A stretch of DNA of 64,000 nt from Phycisphaerae bacterium. GTDB taxonomy: Bacteria; Planctomycetota; Phycisphaerae; UBA1845; Fen-1342. A model generated the notes under the pieces. It was given only the letters and a program-made list of their open reading frames with translations, was not told where the DNA came from and made no database searches. Made by a program: the position numbers and the translations under genes. Location of the stretch: the NCBI GenBank assembly GCA_028277645.1, contig JANQFV010000037.1:124001-188000 (forward strand). The letters are read 5' to 3'. This document shows, piece after piece, positions 24,046 through 31,586 of this stretch. Every line of letters starts with the position of its first letter. Positions within the stretch are counted from its first letter, which is position 1.

Positions 24046-25017
24046 CTACAGTTCGATCACCAACATCCGCTCAGAACACCCCAACTCGGTTTGCCACGCC
24101 CGCGTCTGCTCAACGTCCGCGCGCAGTTGCTGCACGAGCGCATTGACGTCCGGGAAACGGACCTGGTCCCGCAGGCGTGACAGGAAGTGCAGTCCCACAC
24201 GACGACCACGCAAATCACGCTTCAGATCCAGCACAAATGCCTCCACGCGCGACTGCGTCTGGCCGAACGTCGGCTGCGGCCCGACGTTGACGGCCGCCAG
24301 GTGCAGCGTGCCATCCTCCAGTTGCGCAGCGGCGGCGTAAACGGCCTCCTGCGGCAACATGTGAACGATCTGCTCGAGGTTGGCCGTCGGAAAACCCAGA
24401 TCCGCGCCGCGCCCCTCGCCGTGCCCGACCGTACCCACAATCCGATAAGCCCGACCGAGCATCACGTTGGCGTCTTGCACGCGACCGTCGCGTAGCGCCT
24501 GACGGATCGACGAGCTGCTGATGGTCGGCTCCGTAGTGAGCTCACGGCAGCGCTCCGCAGGCACTTCGTGGACCTCATAGCCCCAGTGCGCTGCATGCAC
24601 GCGCAGTGTGTCATTGGTTCCTCGGCGACCGCGCCCGAAGTGAAAGTCCGGTCCCTCGACAAACGCGCGTGGCTGTACGTGCGCGACCAACGTTGCGAGG
24701 AAATCCTCTGCTTCCATCGCCAGCAGTTCCGGCTCGCTGCGCAGCACGATCGCGTCACCGATTTGCAGACGCGCCAGCAACGCCAGCCGTTCGGACAGTG
24801 TCGTCAGTCGCGGCGGCGTACGCTCCGGTGCCAGCACCTCGATCGGATGCGGCTCAAACGTCATTACCACCGGCGTGGCCCGTAGACGGTCGGCTACACC
24901 ACGTACCGTCTGCACCAACCGGGCGTGTCCGCGGTGCGCGCCATCGAAATTTCCGATCGACAGGACGACCCCGTTCGGTGGCGGCGAGAACTGCTCCAGG
25001 GCGTGACAAATCCGCAT
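24046..25017 (-). CDS. ribF: bifunctional riboflavin kinase/FAD synthetase
   Basis: A 323-aa enzyme that makes FMN from riboflavin and FAD from FMN. The N-terminal nucleotidyltransferase domain has SIGNFDGAHRGHARLV and the SSSSIRQALRDG motif. The C-terminal kinase domain (from ~185) has GRGADLGFPTANL and the VEAFVLDLKRDLRGR strand. The length is usual for RibF. ATG 25017 is preferred over the TTG at 25032, which would overlap the stop of the upstream gene. It is 12 bases downstream of that gene's stop, so the two are likely co-transcribed. It converges on the PEP-CTERM genes. Confidence 0.95.
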   Translation of the reverse strand: MRICHALEQFSPPPNGVVLSIGNFDGAHRGHARLVQTVRGVADRLRATPVVMTFEPHPIEVLAPERTPPRLTTLSERLALLARLQIGDAIVLRSEPELLAMEAEDFLATLVAHVQPRAFVEGPDFHFGRGRRGTNDTLRVHAAHWGYEVHEVPAERCRELTTEPTISSSSIRQALRDGRVQDANVMLGRAYRIVGTVGHGEGRGADLGFPTANLEQIVHMLPQEAVYAAAAQLEDGTLHLAAVNVGPQPTFGQTQSRVEAFVLDLKRDLRGRRVGLHFLSRLRDQVRFPDVNALVQQLRADVEQTRAWQTELGCSERMLVIEL

Positions 25018-25028
25018 GAGCCTGCTTC

Positions 25029-25580
25029 TCAAGGACCATCGGGTAACCGCAGACCCAGCTCCGGCGCCAACCGTGCAAACTCCACTTCGCTCATCCAGCG
25101 GTACTGGTACTTCCGCGCGGCACCGTCATACGACAGAACATAACGACCGTTCGGCCGAAAGAGCTGCGAGTGGGCAAAGCGGCAACACGCAACGCCGATC
25201 TCTCGCCCAACCTCGCCGCGCGAACTGTGAAACGCATCGTAGAAATAGTGCGTGTTCGCCCGCGGCGCACTCTGTGGATTCGGGTCGCCGCCGCGGTCCG
25301 ACAGCGGCAGCTCGGCTGGACTCACTGCTCCCGCGCCCAACATGTCCTGCAATGCGGCCGTAGCAAACGCCATGCGCCCATGGCAACTGTTGATCGCCTG
25401 CTGATCGCGGCTCATGACCAGGAGCACAACCATCAGTACCGTGATCACGAAGACTGTCGCAACGTTGCGCAGCACACGTCGGCGGCGCTCGGCTATCGTA
25501 CGACGGGCGACACGATCGCTGGTTATCACGTCGGTGTACAGTTCGGACGGCTCACTCAACGGGCGGATCTCCGCAGTCAA
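25029..25580 (-). CDS. single-pass membrane protein of unknown function, upstream of ribF
   Basis: A 183-aa protein. The first ~38 residues are cytoplasmic and Arg-rich (RVARRTIAERRRRVLRN). One membrane helix follows (~39-57, VATVFVITVLMVVLLVM), then a ~125-residue outer domain. That domain has three Cys (INSCHGRMA, VACCRFAHS) and a C-terminal YQYRWMSEVEFARLAPELG. I recognise no family. It precedes ribF on the same strand with a 12-base gap, but nothing links it to flavin metabolism. Confidence 0.75.
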   Translation of the reverse strand: MTAEIRPLSEPSELYTDVITSDRVARRTIAERRRRVLRNVATVFVITVLMVVLLVMSRDQQAINSCHGRMAFATAALQDMLGAGAVSPAELPLSDRGGDPNPQSAPRANTHYFYDAFHSSRGEVGREIGVACCRFAHSQLFRPNGRYVLSYDGAARKYQYRWMSEVEFARLAPELGLRLPDGP

Positions 25581-25679
25581 CAGCAGCGCGCCTTGTCGAT
25601 CGACCGGCGCCGTGCCATTCTACCGATGCGAACGCGTCGCTGACAGCCGATATGCGAGCCGAGGTGCTGCGTGACATCG

Positions 25680-25847
25680 ATGTGGACGGACCTGTTCTGG
25701 GTGTGTGGTGGCGGCGTGCTCACGGCCGCGCTCGTTGCCGTGCTGGCGTATTGGACCCGACAGGAGCGGCTCGAACGAAGAGAACAGTCGCGCCGGCACA
25801 GCCACGAAACTGGCGCACAAGACGACCCCACGACCCCCAACGAATAG
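25680..25847 (+). CDS. small single-pass membrane protein (55 aa)
   Basis: The frame from ATG 25680 to TAG 25845-25847 encodes a short N-terminus, one strong membrane helix (LFWVCGGGVLTAALVAVLAY), and a charged tail (TRQERLERREQSRRHSHE) following the positive-inside rule. GTG 25671 with GAGGTG upstream is an alternative start adding three residues. It lies on the plus strand between the divergent 25580 gene and convergent purL, in space otherwise empty. Hydrophobicity and charge pattern support it; there is no homology evidence. Confidence 0.45.
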   Translation: MWTDLFWVCGGGVLTAALVAVLAYWTRQERLERREQSRRHSHETGAQDDPTTPNE

Positions 25848-25860
25848 CGCTCGCTGCCGT

Positions 25861-28800
25861 TCATGCCCGCCCGGACCAGCTCACTGCCAGCTCATCGACG
25901 TTGCAGGATGCGTCGCCCAGACGCACCACTAACTCCGCAATCGCGCTGGCCACACACACATGCGCCACGCCCGCGGCATCTAACGCCCCTGAAACCACCG
26001 CGGTATCCGCGACCTCAAGGACGTAAGCCGCACAACGCTCAGCAAACGGCGCCAGCCTGCCCAACGCAGTTCGATCAATCTCCAGCCCGCGTCGCCCGGC
26101 AATTGCCATCTCTGCCGCCGCAACCAGCCAGCCGCCGTCGGACACGTCGTGCGCCGCTCGCACGTGCCCGTCGCGAATCAACTCCGCGACGATCGCATGC
26201 GTGGTTGCAGCGTGGTGCAGGTCGAAACCCAGCGGCGGAAATCCGATGACGAGTACAAGCGTGTTGCCCTCAGACTTGAGATCCGCGGTCACACAACGCC
26301 GCACATCCGGCACCAGCGCCAGCGCGCTGATCAGCAGCGTCTGCGGAATGGACAGCCGCTGGTGCTGCCGTAGGCGTTCCGTCAGAGTTGGCAACAACCG
26401 TCGCAACCGCCCCGCATCGGTTCCACCGCGTTGAGCCCGTCGTGTCAGGCTGGAGATCAGCCGGTCGACATCCGCCTCGTCGAGCGCGAACTCGTTATTG
26501 AGCGAGTCCTTCCCCGAGATGAACGGCACGCCGTAGGCGACCGCCGCGTCATAGCAGGCCTGGCACGCTCGAACCAGCGCGCCGAGCTGCGCGGGATCGT
26601 CACTCCGCCCCCAGCAAAAATTGTCGAGGATCGCCGTCTGGGCGGGATCACCGCCCACACAGACTACATTTCGCACCGCCTCGTCGATTGACGCGATTGC
26701 CATCCAATACGGATCATCATCCGCCAGGTGCGGTGCAATGCCGCAACCGACCGCGACGCCGCGATCGCTGCCGAGCACCGGCCGCAGCACTGCGGCATCG
26801 CTCGGCCCGCGCCCCGGCCCCTGTAACGGCTTGATCACACTCGCACCCTGCACTTCATGGTCGTAGCGCCGAATGATCCACTCTTTCGAAGCCGTGTTGG
26901 CACGCCGTAGTTCGGCGCGCAAACGAGCGAGCACGTCGCCCGGCGATAGATCCGCGCCGGCTTCATCCGAGACAACGGACTCCGTCTGTGATCGCGGTGT
27001 CCAGGTCGCGGTCCGCTCGATGCCGGGAACCCCGTTGTGCAGGAATTCCATTTCGAGATCACCGACCACCTGACCACTGAACCGCAGCATCATCCGCGGC
27101 TTGCCTGATGAAGAATCCCGCTGGCCGAACGTCCCGATGACGGTGGCTTCCACCTCCTCCGCCGCCATGATCGCCGCGAAGCGCTCGAGGTTCTCCGGCG
27201 GCAGCGCTACAACCATCCGCTCCTGCGCTTCGGAAATCCAGATTTCGTCATAGCGCAAGCCCGCGTACTTCAGCGGCACGCGATCGAGATCAACAACCGC
27301 ACCGACGTGCTCGCCCATCTCGCCGACCGCGCTGCTCAGTCCACCCGCGCCACAGTCGGTGATCGCGCTATAGAGACAGCCACCCTCCGCATCACGCGCC
27401 TGTAACAGCGCGTCCAGAAAACGCTTCTCTGTAATTGCGTTCCCGATTTGAACAGCGTGCGAGAACTCGTCGGCGTGCGTATCCGTCAGTTCCGCCGACG
27501 AGAAGGTCGCACCGTGAATACCGTCCCGGCCCGTACGTCCACCTACGACGACCACCAAGTCGCCCGGCTGCGCAGCCTTCTGGACGCGGTTCCGTGGGAT
27601 CAGCCCCAGGCTGCCCGCGAAGACAAGCGGATTACCGAGATAGCGCGGCTCGAACAGCACACACCCGTTTACAGTCGGGATGCCCATGCGATTGCCGTAG
27701 TCCGCCACGCCCTGGACGACGCCGCGCAACACGCGTTCCGGGTGCAACACACCGCGCGGCAGCTCGTCCATCGGCCAGTCTGTCGGGGCAACACAGAACA
27801 CGTCGGTGTTCGCGATCGGCTTCGCACCCAGGCCGCAGCCAATCACGTCACGAATCACACCGCCGATGCCGGTCGCCGCGCCGCCGTAGGGCTCGATCGC
27901 CGACGGGTGATTGTGTGTTTCAACCTTGAACGCGAGTCCAAACTGGTCATCGAACGCGACCACGCCAGCGTTGTCTTCAAATACGGACAGGCACTGCGGT
28001 CCGCGACCGGATGCGCGCACCTCAAACGTCGCACGCACGATCGTGTCCTTCAGCAGGTTCTCGTAATGCCGCGTCTCCTCGCCACAAACCGGCGGCAACA
28101 CACCTTCCTCCCGCCGACCCGGGAACGCCGCACCGCGGTACGTGATCGCGCTCTTGAGCGTCTTATGGACGCAGTGTTCGGACCACGTCTGCGCCAGCGT
28201 CTCCAACTCGAGATCGGTTGGCTCGCGCCCCAGGCGCTGGAAGTGCTGTTGCACGGTACGCATCTCGTCCCGGGACAGAAAGAGGTGGCCGTCGCGCGAC
28301 AGCCGCTCCAGCGCCGCGTCGTCCAGATCAACCAGCGATACGTGCCGGAACTCAAACTCGCAAAGCGGGGGCTCTGGCTGTGGTTCAACGGGGGCCGCTC
28401 CCGCGACCACGCGCTCGATGCAATCGTTAGCCAAGGCACGCCCAACACAGCCGAGTAGCGCATCGACATCAAACCCGCCAGCGGCGCAGTACCGCCGCGC
28501 CGTCCGCACCACGTCCACCCCGTAGCCCTCCGCCCGCAATTCCGCCTGTGTGCTGAGCGCCACCGGGTCCATCACGCCGGGACGCGGGTGAATCTCGAAT
28601 CCCTGAAACGGCGGCTCGGGATCAGGAACAACCGTCCCCTCCGTCAGGACCACGGCTTGTTCAGTCACCGGATCGGCGAGCAAACGATTGGCCGCCGCAG
28701 CGGCGTCCATCTCCGACAGCCCCCCTTCCAGGAAAAACAAGCGTGACTTTCGGACTGTCCGAACTCCGACCAGCCCGGCCTCGGACAAACGTACGACCGC

Positions 28801-28866
28801 CTCACGATCTGTCGCCGGTTGACCCCCAGGCATGCAGGGAACGATTTCCACGCGGTGAACTGCCAT
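25861..28866 (-). CDS. purL: phosphoribosylformylglycinamidine synthase with N-terminal PurS-like domains (PurS-S-L fusion)
   Basis: A 1001-aa enzyme of purine synthesis (FGAR + ATP + Gln to FGAM). Residues ~1-90 (VHRVEIVPCMPGG) and ~95-170 (GFEIHPRPGVMDPVALSTQA) look like two tandem PurS domains. From ~185 it is a PurL core: DLELETLAQTWSEHCVHKT, the HNHPSAIEPYGGAATG ATP/substrate loop, GGRTGRDGIHGATFSS and the second half with ISGKDSLNNEF. The protein ends at SWSGRA with no glutaminase domain, so a separate PurQ must supply ammonia. This is intermediate between small PurL (~740 aa) and the E. coli type (~1295 aa). ATG 28866 has GGAG upstream; the TTG before it is rejected. Confidence 0.93.
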   Translation of the reverse strand: MAVHRVEIVPCMPGGQPATDREAVVRLSEAGLVGVRTVRKSRLFFLEGGLSEMDAAAAANRLLADPVTEQAVVLTEGTVVPDPEPPFQGFEIHPRPGVMDPVALSTQAELRAEGYGVDVVRTARRYCAAGGFDVDALLGCVGRALANDCIERVVAGAAPVEPQPEPPLCEFEFRHVSLVDLDDAALERLSRDGHLFLSRDEMRTVQQHFQRLGREPTDLELETLAQTWSEHCVHKTLKSAITYRGAAFPGRREEGVLPPVCGEETRHYENLLKDTIVRATFEVRASGRGPQCLSVFEDNAGVVAFDDQFGLAFKVETHNHPSAIEPYGGAATGIGGVIRDVIGCGLGAKPIANTDVFCVAPTDWPMDELPRGVLHPERVLRGVVQGVADYGNRMGIPTVNGCVLFEPRYLGNPLVFAGSLGLIPRNRVQKAAQPGDLVVVVGGRTGRDGIHGATFSSAELTDTHADEFSHAVQIGNAITEKRFLDALLQARDAEGGCLYSAITDCGAGGLSSAVGEMGEHVGAVVDLDRVPLKYAGLRYDEIWISEAQERMVVALPPENLERFAAIMAAEEVEATVIGTFGQRDSSSGKPRMMLRFSGQVVGDLEMEFLHNGVPGIERTATWTPRSQTESVVSDEAGADLSPGDVLARLRAELRRANTASKEWIIRRYDHEVQGASVIKPLQGPGRGPSDAAVLRPVLGSDRGVAVGCGIAPHLADDDPYWMAIASIDEAVRNVVCVGGDPAQTAILDNFCWGRSDDPAQLGALVRACQACYDAAVAYGVPFISGKDSLNNEFALDEADVDRLISSLTRRAQRGGTDAGRLRRLLPTLTERLRQHQRLSIPQTLLISALALVPDVRRCVTADLKSEGNTLVLVIGFPPLGFDLHHAATTHAIVAELIRDGHVRAAHDVSDGGWLVAAAEMAIAGRRGLEIDRTALGRLAPFAERCAAYVLEVADTAVVSGALDAAGVAHVCVASAIAELVVRLGDASCNVDELAVSWSGRA

Positions 28867-29226
28867 CAAATTGATTCTCCATGCCAGCGCAGGGTCACCA
28901 GGGACGGGCTCGGGAAGCGGGAATCATAGCGACAGTTGGCGGGCGCGTGACGTGGTCGGCAAGATTTTGACAGCCTTCCGGAACCGCTTACGGAAAGTCC
29001 CCCAAACAGCAGCAGCCCTAATTATTTACCATAAAAGATCTTATGCGTAAAACACCCCGCCACTGAGCCATCCCTGTAGAGCCACCAATCTCCGCTAGAT
29101 GGGGATTTTCCTTGCTTAATCCCCGGCGATCGATAAAGTGCTCGCTTAATATACTCTTAACGGCGACAGGGTCGGGTAGATCTTCTGCCTGTTGTCCGTT
29201 GGCGCGGTCTGTCAGAGTGGGAGTGT
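28867..29226 (+). other. 360-bp divergent gap between purL and accA
   Basis: It is visibly AT-richer than its surroundings from 29015 to 29165. A possible promoter for accA is TTTACC (29025-29030), 17 bases, TAAAAC (29048-29053); a TATACT at 29150-29155 lacks a good -35. A minus-strand 81-codon frame (29018-29263) overlaps the accA start and has no ribosome site or known motif, so I do not call it a gene. Confidence 0.45.
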
Positions 29227-30300
29227 ATGAGCACAAAACCAGACGCTGAACGTACCTCTGCACCGGGGATTTCGTACGTGCTGGACTTCGAAAAGCCCAT
29301 TGCGCAGATGGAGCAGGAAATCCATCGCCTGGAGTCGCTGCAGGCGGAGGAATCCGGCCGCGATTACGGTGAGGTTATTACCAACATCCGTAAGGAGTTG
29401 GACCGCGCGCTGCACGAATCATACGACAATCTCTCCGCATGGGAAAAGGTGCTCGTCGCTCGCCATCCTCGCCGCCCGCTGACACGTGACTACATCCGCA
29501 TGATCACCAAGGACTTCTGCGAACTGCACGGCGACAAGCTCCACGGCGACGACCGGGCGATCGTGAGCGGCTTCGCCCGCATCGCCGGCCAGCGGGTCAT
29601 GCTCCTGGGGCACCAGAAGGGGCGCGAGACGCGCGAAAAGATCGAATCCAACTTTGGCTGTGCTCATCCGGAAGGCTATCGCAAAGCGCTACAGAAGATG
29701 CAGCTCGCCGCCAAATTCAAGGTCCCGATCGTCTGCCTGATTGACACACCCGGGGCGTATCCCGGCGTCGAGGCGGAAGAACGCGGGATCGCCCGCGCAA
29801 TTGCCGTGAACCTCATGGAGATGTCCCGCCTCCCGACGCCGATCGTCGCGGTCGTGATAGGCGAGGGCGGCAGCGGCGGCGCTCTGGGTATCGCCGTTGC
29901 CGACCAGGTCGGCGTCATGGAGCACGCGTACTATTCCGTGATCAGTCCCGAAGGCGGCGCTGCCATTCTGTGGAAATCCGGCGAACACGCTCCACAGGCC
30001 GCCGAAGCCCTGCGGATGACCCCCAAAGAGCTCAAGCGGCTCGACCTGATCGACCACATTGTGCCCGAGCCTCTCGGCGCGGCACATCGCGATCCGACAA
30101 CCGCCGCCGCCAATATTGAGACCTGGATCGGCAAGACGCTCCGCGATTTGCGACGTCTCAAGATCGACACGCTTCTCCGCCGCCGCTACGACCGGCTGCG
30201 AAAGCTTGGAACAGCGTTTACGGAAGCCCGGCCGACGACCGACGTTCAGCCGGCTTCCCGACCGAAGACGCGCCGGGCGCGAGCTACGGCCCGCAACTGA
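29227..30300 (+). CDS. accA: acetyl-CoA carboxylase carboxyltransferase, alpha subunit
   Basis: A 357-aa subunit that, with AccD, transfers CO2 from biotin to acetyl-CoA to give malonyl-CoA for fatty-acid synthesis. The opening LDFEKPIAQMEQEIHRLESL helix is typical of AccA. The crotonase-fold core has HGDDRAIVSGFARI, DTPGAYPGVEAEERG and the GEGGSGGALGIAVAD oxyanion region. The basic C-terminal ~45 residues extend beyond the E. coli form. ATG 29227 has GGGAG closely upstream. AccD is not in this window. Two short GC hairpins follow the stop (30303-30325 and 30366-30384). Confidence 0.95.
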   Translation: MSTKPDAERTSAPGISYVLDFEKPIAQMEQEIHRLESLQAEESGRDYGEVITNIRKELDRALHESYDNLSAWEKVLVARHPRRPLTRDYIRMITKDFCELHGDKLHGDDRAIVSGFARIAGQRVMLLGHQKGRETREKIESNFGCAHPEGYRKALQKMQLAAKFKVPIVCLIDTPGAYPGVEAEERGIARAIAVNLMEMSRLPTPIVAVVIGEGGSGGALGIAVADQVGVMEHAYYSVISPEGGAAILWKSGEHAPQAAEALRMTPKELKRLDLIDHIVPEPLGAAHRDPTTAAANIETWIGKTLRDLRRLKIDTLLRRRYDRLRKLGTAFTEARPTTDVQPASRPKTRRARATARN

Positions 30301-30449
30301 CCGGCCGCGAGAGGTCCCGGCGGCCTGCATGGCCCGCCGCGCGACTTCGGGGTTGTAGGCAGTTAACGGAGTTTTGCCCTCCGTATTGGCAGGATCGCCG
30401 GCGTTCGGCGACGCCTTCCGTGCCGCATTCGTGAAGTGGGCACGCCAGT

Positions 30450-30791
30450 ATGGCTGAATCCGATTGGCAGCCGACGCAGCTCGATCTCGATCGGCAGCGA
30501 GAGCTACGGATTACCTGGGCCGATGGCGGCGTGAGCGTGATCCCGCTCGCAACGCTGAGAAAGAACTGCCCCTGTGCCGGCTGCCGGCACGAGCGCGAAG
30601 CCAGAGTCGCTCAGCCGACCACGCTGCCGGTGATCGAAGCCAGCCCGCGGCAGGCGGAAATGGCGATCGCGGCCGACGCTCGGGTTGTTGGCCAGTATGC
30701 CCTGGCAATCACGTGGCGGGACGGCCACAGCACGGGCATCTACGATTTCAAGCTGCTGCGATCGCTCGCAGACAGCGAAACGAAGACTTGA
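30450..30791 (+). CDS. DUF971 (GBBH-like N-terminal) domain protein
   Basis: A 113-aa stand-alone DUF971 protein. It has the ELRITWADGGVSVIPLATLR strand pair, then the metal-site region NCPCAGCRHE (three Cys and a His) and QYALAITWRDGHSTGIYDF, all typical of the family. In eukaryotes this fold is the N-terminal domain of gamma-butyrobetaine hydroxylase. In bacteria it is often found near iron-sulfur assembly genes (ApbC/Mrp), with no proven activity. It follows accA by 149 bases and no Fe-S gene is adjacent. Confidence 0.88.
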   Translation: MAESDWQPTQLDLDRQRELRITWADGGVSVIPLATLRKNCPCAGCRHEREARVAQPTTLPVIEASPRQAEMAIAADARVVGQYALAITWRDGHSTGIYDFKLLRSLADSETKT

Positions 30792-30905
30792 GCCAAACTA
30801 CGGCGGAGCAAGGACGTAAGAATAAGTAGCCCGGCCGGATTTTGTTGGGAGTCCCTAGTTCACCGTGCTATACTGCAGTGCTTTAAGAGATCGTGAGGTC
30901 CACAA

Positions 30906-31478
30906 TTGCCTGAGGAAATGATCAACAAGATGGAAGTAGAGGGCCTGGCGCTTCAGGCGGTCGACCTGAACCTGTACCTCTTCGATCGCCCGTTGCACCC
31001 GGAGCTGTTCCGGCACTTCGCCGCCTACCGAGTCGAGCAGGGCCGGTACCACGCCGACATATGGGTCGTCGGTCTGAGCCACGTCGTAACCGTAACTCGC
31101 GGCGACCAGTGCATTTCCGAGCTGCTCTACCGCCAGAACGAGACACTCCCGTCCCGCGGCGTGCTGTCGCGGTTCCGGCTCAAGGGCGAGCGCGATCACG
31201 AGCGCAAGACGCCGGACGGCTGGACGTACTTGGTCAGCAGCCAGGTCGAGACCATGGACGAGGCGCTGTATAAGTCCGTTCATTGCGACCTGATGCGGCA
31301 CGCGGAAAAGCGCGGCTGCTACGTGCCGTACGACGCGTGGTCGGACGGCGAGCTCACGCCGTTCAGCTACCTCGATCACGAGGCCCGCGACCGCGAGTTC
31401 CACATTCACGCGTTTCACGCGTTTCCGCAAGGCCGCACGCTGGTCAAGACGCAGTCCATCATCGAGATGCCGGCGTAG
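30906..31478 (+). CDS. conserved protein, probable DUF2617 family
   Basis: A 190-aa soluble protein resembling DUF2617, a family of unknown function in planctomycetes and actinobacteria. It has an N-terminal LNLYLFDRPLHPELFRHF, a strand VVGLSHVVTVTRG, and a C-terminal DREFHIHAFHAFPQGRTLVKTQS with several His that could form a metal or ligand site. The TTG at 30906 has GAGGT upstream at good spacing. ATG 30918 and 30930 are alternatives, but their upstream sites are poorly spaced. I would not assign a biochemical role. Confidence 0.7.
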   Translation: MPEEMINKMEVEGLALQAVDLNLYLFDRPLHPELFRHFAAYRVEQGRYHADIWVVGLSHVVTVTRGDQCISELLYRQNETLPSRGVLSRFRLKGERDHERKTPDGWTYLVSSQVETMDEALYKSVHCDLMRHAEKRGCYVPYDAWSDGELTPFSYLDHEARDREFHIHAFHAFPQGRTLVKTQSIIEMPA

Positions 31479-31586
31479 TCAGCCACGCCAATCGAATCTG
31501 CGGCCACCTGCGACGTTCCAGCGTTGAGCGTTCGCCGGTGGCCGTCGCTGTAATCTGACCGATCGATCCGTGGTAAGCTGAGCATC

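Noticed and set aside
29018-29263. An 81-codon minus-strand frame in the AT-richer purL-accA gap.
   Set aside because: It overlaps the accA start, has no ribosome site and no recognisable motif; it could be a remnant but cannot be supported.
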